Origin: Exilispira sp964581895
GTDB taxonomy: Bacteria > Spirochaetota > JAAYUW01
Direction of reading: 5' to 3'
NCBI GenBank assembly: GCA_964581895.1
Contig: CAZOPR010000006.1
Location: forward strand, 62,001 to 126,000
Length of the DNA stretch: 64,000 bases
Of the stretch, positions 17,383 to 26,459 are shown piece by piece. The translations under genes and the position numbers were made by a program. How positions within the stretch are numbered: the stretch's first letter is position 1; each line of letters opens with the position of its first letter. Under the pieces are notes generated by a model. It made no database searches and was not told the origin of the DNA. It was given only the letters and a program-made list of their open reading frames with translations.

Positions 17383-18885
17383 TGAGCCTAAAATCCCTCT
17401 TACAATTTTTCTTCCAACAGAATACCCAACAGATCTTGCAGCAGATTTTAATACAGCGCCAGCAATATCTTCCATCGGGCTTTTTTGTTTTGCATAACTT
17501 CTTGATGAGCTTCTTTGACCATAATCATAATATTGTCTATTATAACCCCTATTATTTTGCACCATCTTTTGCTGTTCAGAAGCGGCAGCTTCTTTTTCAA
17601 GTTGTCTTTGTCTTTGTTCAGATCTTGATTTAAGTATTTCAAATGCAGATTCTCTATCTATAACTTTTTCATATTTTCCAAAGATAATGCTTGATTGAAT
17701 GATTTTCTTCCTTAAATTATCATCTATGGGTCCTATTTTGGCTTTTGGAGGTAGTATAAAGGCTCTTTCAACAATAGAAGGGGTTCCGTCATTATTTAAA
17801 AAAGATACCAAAGCTTCACCAACACCAAGTTCAGAGATAGCAGTTTCTGTTGAAAAAGCAGGGTTTTGTCTGAATGTTTGAGCCGCAATTTTTACTGCTT
17901 TTTGATCCGCTGGAGTAAATGCTCGAAGGGCATGTTGAACTCTATTCCCAAGTTGTCCTAAGATATTTTGAGGGATATCCATAGGACTTTGAGTTATAAA
18001 ATATATTCCAACACCTTTTGATCTTATAAGTCTTACAACCTGCTCTATCTTTTCAACAAGAACATCAGGAGTATCCTTAAAAAGAAGATGTGCTTCATCA
18101 AAAAAGAAGATAAATTTTGGTTTTTCTAAATCACCAACTTCAGGGAGATTTTCAAAAAGTTCACTTAAAATCCAGAGAAGAAAAGTCGAATATAGTTTTG
18201 GATTTAAAAGAAGTTTATCTGCACAAAGAATATTTATTAAACCTTTACCAGAAGTATCTACTCTCATCATATCATAAATATCAAGCATAGGTTCACCAAA
18301 AAACTTGTCGGCACCTTCTTTTTCAAGTGTAATCAATGAGCGTTGAATAGCAGAAATACTTTGAGAAGAGATAAGACCATATTCAGAAGAGATTTCTTTT
18401 ATATTTTCCTGAGCGTAAGAAAGCATAGACTTAAAATCCTTTAAGTCTAAAAGCATAAGTCCTTCTTCATCTGCAACCTTAAAAATAAGGTTCAATACAT
18501 CTTCTTGAGTTTCAGATAAATCTAAAATTCTTGAAAGTAGTATTGGTCCAATATCTGAGATAGTAGCACGTATTGGATGACCTTTTTCTTGATAGATGTC
18601 CCAGAATTGTACAGGGAAATCTTCAAATTGATGATTTTCTATGCCAAGTTTTTTTAGCCTTTCAGATAGTTTTTCAGATGGTTCTCCCTTTGCACTTATG
18701 CCACTTAAATCGCCTTTAACATCTGCCATAAAAACAGGAACACCTATTGATGAAAATAGTTCAGCCATCACCTGAAGTGTAACAGTTTTACCAGTTCCTG
18801 TAGCTCCAGCTATAAGTCCATGTCTATTTGCCATATTTGAGTGAAGATAGATAAAATCTTTTGATTTTGCAACAGCAAGTTCCAT
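17374..18885 (-). CDS. YjgR/DUF853-type HerA-like ATPase
   Basis: The 503-residue protein begins with MANRHGLIAGATGTGKTVTL, containing Walker A (27-34), followed by VFMADVKGDLSG, the Walker B-like KFIFFFDEAHLLF, ITQSPMDIP and RVQHALRAFTP. This order is characteristic of the DUF853/YjgR branch of FtsK/HerA ATPases, which are hexameric motor-like proteins of unknown cellular role. The C-terminal region has a Gln/Arg/Tyr-rich stretch and an amphipathic helix ending GSLF. It stands alone and is convergent with plsC. Confidence 0.9.
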   Translation of the reverse strand: MELAVAKSKDFIYLHSNMANRHGLIAGATGTGKTVTLQVMAELFSSIGVPVFMADVKGDLSGISAKGEPSEKLSERLKKLGIENHQFEDFPVQFWDIYQEKGHPIRATISDIGPILLSRILDLSETQEDVLNLIFKVADEEGLMLLDLKDFKSMLSYAQENIKEISSEYGLISSQSISAIQRSLITLEKEGADKFFGEPMLDIYDMMRVDTSGKGLINILCADKLLLNPKLYSTFLLWILSELFENLPEVGDLEKPKFIFFFDEAHLLFKDTPDVLVEKIEQVVRLIRSKGVGIYFITQSPMDIPQNILGQLGNRVQHALRAFTPADQKAVKIAAQTFRQNPAFSTETAISELGVGEALVSFLNNDGTPSIVERAFILPPKAKIGPIDDNLRKKIIQSSIIFGKYEKVIDRESAFEILKSRSEQRQRQLEKEAAASEQQKMVQNNRGYNRQYYDYGQRSSSRSYAKQKSPMEDIAGAVLKSAARSVGYSVGRKIVRGILGSLF

Positions 18886-19248
18886 TTTGACTCCTTTTAT
18901 ACCGATTTTATATTAATAAGATTTTCCTTTTTTTATTATTTATAAAGTTTAATTCAACTTATTTAAGTATATGTTCACTCTTACTTTAATTTATTTATAT
19001 AGATTTTCAAGATTATTTATTGGTAATTTTAGGTAATCATTATTAAAAATTATGAAAAAATTTGGCAGATAATTATAAAAATAATATAAAAATAATTTAT
19101 TAATTTTAGAAATGTTATATCATCAATTTAGCAATCTACTAAAAACCATTTATTTAATAGGCATTTAATGTAGAGATAAAAATTTTCAGACTAAACTAAG
19201 TAAATAAAGATAATTTAAAAAGAATATTTATAAAAAAAAGGAATATTT
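18886..19248. other. Divergent intergenic region between yjgR-type gene and ogt
   Basis: About 360 AT-rich bases. One rightward promoter-like pair, TTGGCA (19062-19067), 17 bases, TATAAA (19085-19090), could serve ogt, with a long leader of about 150 bases. No other signal, hairpin or ORF was recognised. Confidence 0.35.
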
Positions 19249-19848
19249 ATGGAAAAGAAAGTAAAAAACCAAGATAAAGAAAAAAATGAAAGCAAAGAAA
19301 AAAACCTATATTTTCTTGTTCCATTTACTTTCCAGTCTGAAATAGGAAGATTTTACTGCTATTTTTCAAAAAAAGGATTATTTCAGATGCTTTTGGAAGA
19401 AAATCTTGTTGTTAAAGATTTTGAGAAAAAGGGGATAAGGATTTGCAACTTAAAAAATATTCCTAAAGAAATAGGAGAATTTTCAAAGATTAATTTTGAA
19501 ATCCTAAAAGATGAACTTACAAGATATTTTAAAAGACAAATTGTGAATTTCACCTCCCCTATTGATATGAGTTTTTATACTGATTTTCAAAAAAAGGTAC
19601 TGAATCAACTTATAAAAATACCATTTGGTAAAGTTGTATCATATAAAGAAGTGGCAGAAAAAATAGGCAATCCTAAGGCTTTTAGAGCAGTCGGATCTGC
19701 TGTTGGTAGTAATAGAACTTTGATATTAATCCCATGCCATAGAGTTATTAAAAATGATGGTTCAATAGGATGGTTTGGTGGCTATGGGAATGGAAAGGAA
19801 TTAAAAAAAAGAATCCTTTCATTTGAGGGTTTGAATATTAGGGGTTAA
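19249..19848 (+). CDS. ogt: Methylated-DNA-protein cysteine methyltransferase
   Basis: This suicide repair protein transfers the methyl group from O6-methylguanine to its own cysteine. The 199-residue product has a Lys-rich extension, a divergent N-terminal domain and the conserved C-terminal DNA-binding domain: PFGKVVSYKEVAEKIGNPKAFRAVGSAVGSN and the active-site IPCHRVI (given in two parts), then GGYGNGKELK. AAGGAA seven to eight bases before the ATG supports the start. It precedes the beta-CASP nuclease gene by 78 bases. Confidence 0.94.
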   Translation: MEKKVKNQDKEKNESKEKNLYFLVPFTFQSEIGRFYCYFSKKGLFQMLLEENLVVKDFEKKGIRICNLKNIPKEIGEFSKINFEILKDELTRYFKRQIVNFTSPIDMSFYTDFQKKVLNQLIKIPFGKVVSYKEVAEKIGNPKAFRAVGSAVGSNRTLILIPCHRVIKNDGSIGWFGGYGNGKELKKRILSFEGLNIRG

Positions 19849-19939
19849 AAAAGGAATAACATATAGATAAAACAATTCAACAACCACCACTGGCATAACA
19901 AAAATAACTTTAAAAAGGAATAAAATATGGATAAAACAA
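19845..19939. repeat. Direct repeat duplicating a ribosome-binding and start region
   Basis: About 30 bases at 19845-19875 (TTAAAAAAGGAATAACATAT then AGATAAAACAA) recur with few differences at 19910-19939, where they form the ribosome-binding site and first codons of the nuclease gene. In the left copy the start ATGG reads ATAG, so it cannot initiate. Confidence 0.75.
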
Positions 19940-21405
19940 ATATTTCTAATTCAAACTTTACTGGGACAAATAATTTTAAATATAAAAATAATGAAATAAG
20001 GATAATATCATATGGTGCAGCAAAAGAGGTGACTGGTTCCAAACATCTTTTATCTGCTAATGGGTTAAATATATTGATAGATTGTGGTATGTTTCAGGGA
20101 AGAAGAAAAGAGGTTGAAAGGAAAAATAGAAATCTACCTTTTGAACCCTCAAAAATAGATTTTGCAATATGTACTCATGGGCATTATGATCATTGCGGCA
20201 ACTATCCAACATTGACTAAAAATGGATTCGAAAATCCAATTTATTCAACAGATGCAACCAAAGAGATAGCTGAAATTGTAATGAAAGATGCTGCACATAT
20301 ACAAAAAAGTGATATTGAATTTTTAAGAAAAAGAGCATTGAAAGAAGGGAAAGAGTTTGAGGAGATTTTACCAATATATGAGGAAGAAGATGTTGTAAAT
20401 GTTATGAAGTTATGGCAAGGGGTTGGCTACAATAATTTTATAGAACTGAAAAATGGAATAAGGTTTAAACTTATTGATGCAGGGCATATACTTGGTTCAG
20501 CTCAGGTCGTTTTTGAGATAGAAAAAGAACCTAGCAAAATCATGAGAATACTATTTACAGGGGATCTTGGAAGAAAAGGAATGCCTATATTAAAAGACCC
20601 ACAGATAGATACAGATTTTGATTATATTATTTGTGAATCAACCTATGGAGATAGGCTTCATTCTGCATTTGAAAATCTTGAAGATCAGCTTGCCGCCTTT
20701 ATAAATAAAGTTTATGATAGGGGAGGTAAAATAATAATCCCTTCTTTTGCTATAGGTAGAACTCAGGAACTTGTCTACTTAATCCATCTTTTGGAGGATA
20801 AAAATAAAATCCCAAAGGATTTGCAAGTTTTTGTCGATAGCCCGATGTCTTTTAATATAACAAAAATATTTGAGAAATATAAAGATTATTATGATGAAGA
20901 GACAAAAGAAGCATTTATTAAGCATTCAGAAAACCCATTTGGTTTTAATAAGTTAAAGTATGTAGAAACTGTGGAGCAGTCAAAGCAGCTAAATGATATG
21001 ACAAGATGTATAATAATTTCGTCAAGTGGAATGGCAGAAGCAGGAAGGGTTTTGCATCATCTTGCAAATTCTATAGAGAATCCAAAAAATGCGGTATGTA
21101 TTGTTGGCTTTATGGCTGAAAACACCTTAGGAAGAAGAATACTTGAAAGAGAAAAAGAGGTTAAGATTTTTGGAACTTACTATCAAAACAACGCCGAACT
21201 TGCAGTTTTCGATTCTTTTTCAGCCCATGCAGATTATTCAGAACTAACTGATTACCTTAAAAACTATGATAAAAATAGGTTAAAAAATATATTTTTGGTT
21301 CACGGTGAATCAAAAGCATTAGAAGATTTGAAAATGCACCTAAATGATGCTGGCTTTAACAAATCAACAATTGTTGAACCAGAAGTTGAGTATCTTTTAA
21401 ATTAG
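19927..21405 (+). CDS. Metallo-beta-lactamase/beta-CASP RNA nuclease family protein
   Basis: The 492-residue protein matches the CPSF73/YSH1-like bacterial branch. It has THGHYDHCG with the zinc ligands (H84, H86, D88, H89), DAGHILGSAQVVFE, FTGDLG, CESTYGDR, the beta-CASP domain with PSFAIGRTQELVYL, SSSGMAEAGRVLHHL, and the last ligand region FSAHADYSEL followed by LVHGE. Relatives are RNA endo- or exonucleases. AAGGAATAAAAT before the ATG supports the start. A duplicate of this start lies 65 bases upstream. Confidence 0.92.
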   Translation: MDKTNISNSNFTGTNNFKYKNNEIRIISYGAAKEVTGSKHLLSANGLNILIDCGMFQGRRKEVERKNRNLPFEPSKIDFAICTHGHYDHCGNYPTLTKNGFENPIYSTDATKEIAEIVMKDAAHIQKSDIEFLRKRALKEGKEFEEILPIYEEEDVVNVMKLWQGVGYNNFIELKNGIRFKLIDAGHILGSAQVVFEIEKEPSKIMRILFTGDLGRKGMPILKDPQIDTDFDYIICESTYGDRLHSAFENLEDQLAAFINKVYDRGGKIIIPSFAIGRTQELVYLIHLLEDKNKIPKDLQVFVDSPMSFNITKIFEKYKDYYDEETKEAFIKHSENPFGFNKLKYVETVEQSKQLNDMTRCIIISSSGMAEAGRVLHHLANSIENPKNAVCIVGFMAENTLGRRILEREKEVKIFGTYYQNNAELAVFDSFSAHADYSELTDYLKNYDKNRLKNIFLVHGESKALEDLKMHLNDAGFNKSTIVEPEVEYLLN

Positions 21406-21436
21406 TTAATTATTTTTTAAAATTATTAAAATAAAA

Positions 21437-21516
21437 GTGGCATAATAACTTAAAAAAATAGCATAATATAACCTAAATAAATAGCATAATATAACTTAAA
21501 AAAATAGCATAATTTC
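21437..21516. repeat. 23-bp tandem repeat, about 3.5 copies
   Basis: Unit approximately TAGCATAATATAACYTAAAWAAA, repeated without spacers between the nuclease gene and the membrane protein gene. The first copy is two bases shorter and the last is incomplete. There are no spacers, so it is not a CRISPR array. Confidence 0.8.
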
Positions 21517-21539
21517 ATTTAAATAAGGTGAGGGCATTT

Positions 21540-22076
21540 ATGAGAAAAAGAAACTATTTTATTTTATATTTCATTCTGTTTTTGGTCTTCATTGCAGCAT
21601 TCTTTTTTGTCCTTAACTATTTTACAGGTGTTTTTGACCCATTTATTAATAAAATATTAAGAAAATCAGGAGAAATTATACCTCAAACAGAATCTCTTAT
21701 TTTTAAGCAGGCATTTGCAGGTATTTCAATAGGTACATTGATTCTTGTCTTTGTTCTTTTGATTTATCCATTATTATTCACAAGTGTTGATGCAAAAAGT
21801 TATTATAGAGATTTTTTCTTTGGCATTTTAACTGCAATAGTATTTTATATTACAGAGCAATTTAAGCTTATAATAACAAAATTTAAAACAGTTGATTTTT
21901 TGCTTTTAATTTTAGCTATAATTGCCTTTACTTATCTTATAATTGAGGCGATTGCTTCAATCTTCAAAAACAAACAAAAAGCAGCAACATTTAAAAGTCA
22001 GACAGTTGCAAATATTCTTTCAGGTATTGTTTTCAGTATGATACTAACCATAGTAAAAAGTTTCATTATTAAGTAA
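21540..22076 (+). CDS. Small integral membrane protein, unknown
   Basis: The 178-residue product has about five hydrophobic segments (near residues 8-30, 58-80, 92-108, 120-140 and 155-172) with short charged loops. I recognise no family. The frame is open to a GTG at 21528, but AAGGTGAGGG just before makes the ATG at 21540 the likelier start. It is followed by the RCC1-propeller gene 24 bases downstream on the same strand, so the two may be co-transcribed. Confidence 0.6.
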   Translation: MRKRNYFILYFILFLVFIAAFFFVLNYFTGVFDPFINKILRKSGEIIPQTESLIFKQAFAGISIGTLILVFVLLIYPLLFTSVDAKSYYRDFFFGILTAIVFYITEQFKLIITKFKTVDFLLLILAIIAFTYLIIEAIASIFKNKQKAATFKSQTVANILSGIVFSMILTIVKSFIIK

Positions 22077-22100
22077 AATAATTTTAGGTAAGTTTGAGTT

Positions 22101-23228
22101 ATGAAAAAGACATTTCTTTTTATCATTATTTTTTTAGTAATAATACTTTCATTGCTTCTATTTACCACTATTTTTAAAACTATTCAAAAGGTGAATAAAG
22201 TTGAAATACATGCCATAAAAGTTAGCTGTGGACTTAAGCATTCACTTATATTAAAGGAAGATGGATCTTTACTTGTATCTGGCTATAACTTCCATGGTGC
22301 ACTTGGGACAAAAGATAAGACAGATAGATTTATCCTTACAAAAGTGATGGAAGAAGTCGTGGATATTTCCGCTGGAGGTTATCATTCTCTTGCATTAAAA
22401 AAAGATGGGACATTATGGGCAGCTGGTAATAACTATTTTGGACAAACTGGATATGGATATGTGGATGATCAACTTGAATTTGTTAAAGTCTTGTCAGATG
22501 TATCAAGTATATCTGCTGGACTTTATACAAGTTTTGCAATCAAAAAAGATGGGAGTCTATGGGCAGCTGGAAATAACTCTCATGGAGAGCTTGGGACAGG
22601 TGATTTTGTGCAAAGGCATGATTTTGTAAAAGTTCTTGAAGATGTAGTACAGGTTAGCTCTGGGCAGGCTCATACTCTTGCCTTAAAAAAGGATGGAACC
22701 TTATGGGCTACTGGTAGTAATGATAGTGGACAACTTGGAAGTGCCGATCTGATTCAAATCAATAAGTTTGTAAAGGTCTTTTCTGATGTTAAAGCTGTAA
22801 GTTGTGGAAGGTTTCATACCGCTATTTTAACAACTGATGGTTCTGTTTGGGTATCTGGTTTTAATCAATTTGGCCAACTTGGAACAGGAAACTTTCAAAG
22901 CATTAAAAAATTTGCGAAAATTTTAAGTAATGTTTCGGCTATTTTTGCTAGTGGTGATCATACTTTGGTTTTAAAAAATGATGGAGAATTATGGGCTTGT
23001 GGATACAATGAGTACGGGCAGTTTGGCATAAACTCAACAAACATCTCAAATCTTTTTGTAAAAGTCATGGATTATGTATTATCTGCCTCAATTGGTGAAG
23101 ACCATTCCCTTGTAATAAAAAAAGATAAAACAGTATGGGGTGCTGGTAATAACTACTATGGTCAACTTGGCTATGATGATATGGAAAATAAAATAATCTG
23201 GGTTCAGCTTTTTGAATATGAAAAATAA
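22101..23228 (+). CDS. Exported or membrane-anchored RCC1-repeat beta-propeller protein
   Basis: The 375-residue product starts with a basic/hydrophobic anchor or signal sequence (residues 1-28). Seven RCC1 repeats of about 45-50 residues follow. Each has the pattern (V/I)S.G..H(S/T)L.LKKDG(T/S)LWA.G.N..GQLG, beginning near residues 40, 88, 137, 186, 235, 284 and 332. Seven is the number of blades in a closed RCC1 propeller, so the whole protein is one propeller on the far side of the inner membrane. No catalytic residues are visible; a binding or adhesion role is likely. The nucleotide-exchange function of eukaryotic RCC1 should not be assumed. Confidence 0.88.
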   Translation: MKKTFLFIIIFLVIILSLLLFTTIFKTIQKVNKVEIHAIKVSCGLKHSLILKEDGSLLVSGYNFHGALGTKDKTDRFILTKVMEEVVDISAGGYHSLALKKDGTLWAAGNNYFGQTGYGYVDDQLEFVKVLSDVSSISAGLYTSFAIKKDGSLWAAGNNSHGELGTGDFVQRHDFVKVLEDVVQVSSGQAHTLALKKDGTLWATGSNDSGQLGSADLIQINKFVKVFSDVKAVSCGRFHTAILTTDGSVWVSGFNQFGQLGTGNFQSIKKFAKILSNVSAIFASGDHTLVLKNDGELWACGYNEYGQFGINSTNISNLFVKVMDYVLSASIGEDHSLVIKKDKTVWGAGNNYYGQLGYDDMENKIIWVQLFEYEK

Positions 23229-23250
23229 AAGCAATTTTTTTATTCTTTTT

Positions 23251-24456
23251 CTAACCATTCATGCTTTTTTCTATTTTCTCATAATAATTTATAACCTTTC
23301 TTACATATTCTCTTTTTTTAGTGTAAGGCTGGTAATAAAAAGATCTTTTGAATCCATAGATAATAATATCTTTAAGTTGACGCTGATTTATAGGGAAATT
23401 ATCAAGGGCAAGTTTAATCTCATTTGAAACTGTTGTTGAAGAAACAAGCCTATTATCTGTGCAGAAAGTTACAGAAAGTTTATTTTCAAGCATTTTCTTT
23501 AAAGAATGTTTGCTTATATGATCTATTTTAGGAACTGTTTGCAGGTTACTTGAAAGACAGACTTCTATTGTTATTCTTCTATCTGCAATGTAATTGACAA
23601 GATCTTCTATATATTTTTTCTTGTCTGTTATCTCTTCTGAAGTTATCATAGATTCGTCAAATAGAAAAAGCCCATGACCAATTCTATCGGCATGCAAGGC
23701 AGTTATTGCTAAAAATATTGATTCTGGTCCAAAGGCTTCTCCTGCATGAACTGTTTTATGCAAAAAATTTTCGTGGATATATTTATAACTTTCAGTATGT
23801 CTATCTGCCGGGTTACCATATTCACTACCAGCAATATCGAAGCCGACAACCTGAATGTCCGTATTTTTTCTAAGATAAACTGCTGCTTTTGCAGCTTCAA
23901 GTGACGCAAGCACTATCTTTTCTTTTTGAGTTGAAAACTTTAAAAGGTTAAAAAACTGCCTATAAAAAGGCGAAAAGTTTTCATTACAATACCTCATAGC
24001 GCAAATGATTATTCCAAAGTCGAACTCTGGTTCATCTAAGGGGATTTTTTTATTAATCTCATCTCTTGCTTTTTTCAATCCTTTATCGGCAGCAGCTACA
24101 ATCTCTTCAAACCCAAGATTATCTGTCATCAAAAGTTGTGGGGCGAAACGAACTTCTATATAACGAACCCCTTCTTCAAAGCAGTCAAAAGCAAGTTCAT
24201 ATGATATTCTTTCTATCGATTCTTTGTCTCGCATTACAGCACAGGTATAAGCAAAACCTTTTAAGTATTCTTCAAGATTATTATAAGATTTTTTGAATAT
24301 AAGTTCTCTTAACCCTTCTTCAGTATATGAAGGAAGTTCGACATTATGTTGTCTGGCAAGTTCTATAAGGGTTGGAATTCTTAATGATCCATCGAGATGA
24401 AGATGTAAATCTGTCTTAGGTATTTTTCTAATGAACTCTTCATTATACCATGGCAT
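23251..24456 (-). CDS. add: Adenosine deaminase
   Basis: The enzyme deaminates adenosine to inosine. The 401-residue protein has the zinc-binding TDLHLHLDGS near the N-terminus (H18, H20), a substrate-loop region, VHAGEAFG with the zinc His and catalytic Glu, HADRIGHG, VCLSSNLQT and FCTDNRLVSST, where most family members have S-T-D-D-P. The Asp of the TDN is the expected zinc/catalytic residue; the second Asp is Asn. Length is a little above the usual 330-350. GAGGGGG lies eight bases before the ATG. It converges with the RCC1 gene 22 bases away. Confidence 0.88.
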   Translation of the reverse strand: MPWYNEEFIRKIPKTDLHLHLDGSLRIPTLIELARQHNVELPSYTEEGLRELIFKKSYNNLEEYLKGFAYTCAVMRDKESIERISYELAFDCFEEGVRYIEVRFAPQLLMTDNLGFEEIVAAADKGLKKARDEINKKIPLDEPEFDFGIIICAMRYCNENFSPFYRQFFNLLKFSTQKEKIVLASLEAAKAAVYLRKNTDIQVVGFDIAGSEYGNPADRHTESYKYIHENFLHKTVHAGEAFGPESIFLAITALHADRIGHGLFLFDESMITSEEITDKKKYIEDLVNYIADRRITIEVCLSSNLQTVPKIDHISKHSLKKMLENKLSVTFCTDNRLVSSTTVSNEIKLALDNFPINQRQLKDIIIYGFKRSFYYQPYTKKREYVRKVINYYEKIEKSMNG

Positions 24457-24474
24457 AACTTTCCCCCTCGCTTT

Positions 24475-24625
24475 TTACTATTTATTTTGCAATTATTTTT
24501 ATCTTTATTTTTGCTTTTGTCTTTAGTTTTTTTATGCTTATTTTTATTTTGGTTTTTGTCTTTAATTTTTTTAATTATTTTTGTTTTTTTATTTTTAACT
24601 TTAACTTTATTTTTGTTCAAAACTT
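24475..24625. repeat. Low-complexity pyrimidine-rich stretch upstream of add
   Basis: Plus-strand runs of T broken by TTTTTGTCTTTA-like and TTATTTTTA-like units. An apparent Lys/Asn-rich frame on the minus strand here is a product of composition, not a gene. It separates add from the unknown gene at 24640. Confidence 0.6.
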
Positions 24626-24639
24626 AATAAAAGATAGAT

Positions 24640-25140
24640 TTAGTATGATTGAGATAAGCAATCTATAAAGGATTTTACCCTTAAAAATATTAAAAATGCT
24701 ATGCTTTTATCCCAATCATTTTGAGCAACCTGTGGAAAAGTAAGATAAAGCAGAGTATAAATGGCTGGCTGCAATGATTTAAGTAAAAAGCTTTCAATCA
24801 TTGTTTTATTAATAGTATCATTTTCTGCAATATTTGAAAAATCTAATTTATTTTTATTTAAAGCATTTTCATATTGGTCTATACTGATCGATTTAATCAA
24901 TGGATTTTCTTTTGCAAGAAGGAAAAAGGCAAGTATTGCATTTTCTGCTGAGGTTAGAAGTTTATCAAAGATATCTTTGGTTGGTTCATGAAAAGATAAT
25001 GTTTTTAAGGATTCAAAAAAATATTTTCCAGCAGGATGAGTCTTATAAAGATTATCTATAAGATTATTCTTTTCTTTTTCAACCATGAATGCTACTTCCG
25101 AAACTTTATCTAAAAATTCCTGTTGATTGATTTTTCTCAT
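24640..25140 (-). CDS. Conserved-looking cytoplasmic protein, unknown
   Basis: The 166-residue product is predicted to be all-helical, without signal or membrane segments. I recognise no family. Its pattern of Leu/Ile/Phe spacing (KYFFESLKTLSF, ESFLLKSLQPAIYTLLYL) suggests a compact helical bundle. AAAGG lies seven bases before the ATG, which supports real translation. It has no close operon partner; add is downstream past a low-complexity gap. Confidence 0.6.
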   Translation of the reverse strand: MRKINQQEFLDKVSEVAFMVEKEKNNLIDNLYKTHPAGKYFFESLKTLSFHEPTKDIFDKLLTSAENAILAFFLLAKENPLIKSISIDQYENALNKNKLDFSNIAENDTINKTMIESFLLKSLQPAIYTLLYLTFPQVAQNDWDKSIAFLIFLRVKSFIDCLSQSY

Positions 25141-25574
25141 ATTTTACCTTTTCGAAAAATTTTATAATCACTTAATTTGACTTTTTAAAAATAAAACTAA
25201 ATATTGATTGAACTAAATATTTTCGAAAGTAAAAGACCAATTCTTATATTTGTCAAATATTTATAAAAAGCATTTATAAGAATAAAAAAAGAATAAGAAC
25301 AAATAACAACAGAAAATAAGAAAGAAGGAAAATTTATTTTATAAAGAAAAGCTTATATAAAAGGCTTATATAATAAGAAAGAAAAGAAAAAAATAAAATA
25401 AAAAAAATAATAAAGTAAAAGAAAAATATAAAAGAAAAATAAAAATAATAAAGCAAAAAAAAAGCTAAATAATAAAACAAAAGAAATAAATAAATAATGA
25501 AGCAAAAGAAAAGATAAATAATAAAACAAAAAAAAATAAATAATAAAACAAACGAAAAAAGATAAAATAGAAAG
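25141..25574. repeat. A-rich intergenic region with degenerate repeats
   Basis: About 430 bases between divergent genes. From about 25380 to 25565 the plus strand is almost free of C and made of variants of AAATAATAAAACAAAAGAAA with about 20-35-base spacing. The left part holds unremarkable AT-rich DNA. No promoter pair, hairpin or ORF is convincing. Confidence 0.5.
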
Positions 25575-26357
25575 ATGGAAAATAAAAGCTCAGCTTTTCT
25601 TTCGATAAAACAGATTACATTTTCTTATCCAGGTGACGATAGAATCTTATTCAAGAATTTTAATCTTAATATAGATGAGAAAGATTTTCTTTCGATAATT
25701 GGACCGAATGGAAGTGGTAAAACCACAATTTTTAAGCTTATAATAAAAGAATTCTCACCACGCGAAGGCTCGATTTATCTTAAAGCTAAAGAGTTAAAAA
25801 ACTGGAAAAGAAAAGAAATTGCTAAACTTGTTTCATATCTTCCTCAAAAGATCCCAATAGATATAAATTTCAATGTTATTGATTATGTCGTTATGGGAAG
25901 ATATCCTTATAAAGAGATTTTTGAAGATTATAGCAGTAATGACTTTGATATAGCCTTATCTTATCTTGATAAGCTTGATATTAAAAATACTAAAGATAAA
26001 AGTTTTTCAAATCTTTCTGGTGGTGAACAAAGAAGAGTGATGCTTGCACAGGCTCTTGTGAGTGAAAGTAGTATCCTACTTCTTGATGAGCCAGATTCTT
26101 TTTTAGATATTTCACACAAAAAGGAGTTTTACGAAATTTTATCTTACTTAAATAAAGAGGAAGGAAAGACAATAGCTGTAATTTCTCATGACCTTCAACT
26201 TGCTTTTTCTTACTCAAAAAAAATTTGTGGGATTAAAGAAGGTAATCTTTGTTTTTTAGAGCAAAGAGAAAAACTTAGTGATGAAAAGATTTCTCAGCTT
26301 TTTAATACCGAGATAAAAACATATAAATATGGTGAGAAAGTCGGGCTTTTATATTGA
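25575..26357 (+). CDS. FecE/BtuD-type ABC transporter ATP-binding protein (orphan)
   Basis: The 260-residue ATPase has Walker A GPNGSGKTT near residue 40, the Q-loop SYLPQK, signature LSGGEQRR, Walker B LLLDEPDSFLD and switch His in VISHDL, so it looks fully active. Sequence style (VIDYVVMGRYPY, SYSKKICGIKEG) is that of importers for iron chelates, heme or cobalamin. No permease or binding protein adjoins it. Its partners may be the FecCD permease at the right window edge or genes elsewhere. The ribosome-binding site is weak (AGAAAG). Confidence 0.88.
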   Translation: MENKSSAFLSIKQITFSYPGDDRILFKNFNLNIDEKDFLSIIGPNGSGKTTIFKLIIKEFSPREGSIYLKAKELKNWKRKEIAKLVSYLPQKIPIDINFNVIDYVVMGRYPYKEIFEDYSSNDFDIALSYLDKLDIKNTKDKSFSNLSGGEQRRVMLAQALVSESSILLLDEPDSFLDISHKKEFYEILSYLNKEEGKTIAVISHDLQLAFSYSKKICGIKEGNLCFLEQREKLSDEKISQLFNTEIKTYKYGEKVGLLY

Positions 26358-26459
26358 AATTTATTTGAAATTTATTGTTTTTAGAAAATGTTAAATTTTT
26401 TTGTATTTTAATACTATTTTTTAGTAGATAAAAATTTGATTTTTATAATAGAAGGGGAA

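Noticed and set aside
21437..21516. CRISPR array
   Set aside because: Units are directly adjacent without unique spacers, lack dyad symmetry and no cas gene is present.
24381..24620. Lys/Asn-rich open frame on the minus strand before add
   Set aside because: Composition-driven: it reads a low-complexity pyrimidine stretch and runs out of frame into the true add gene.
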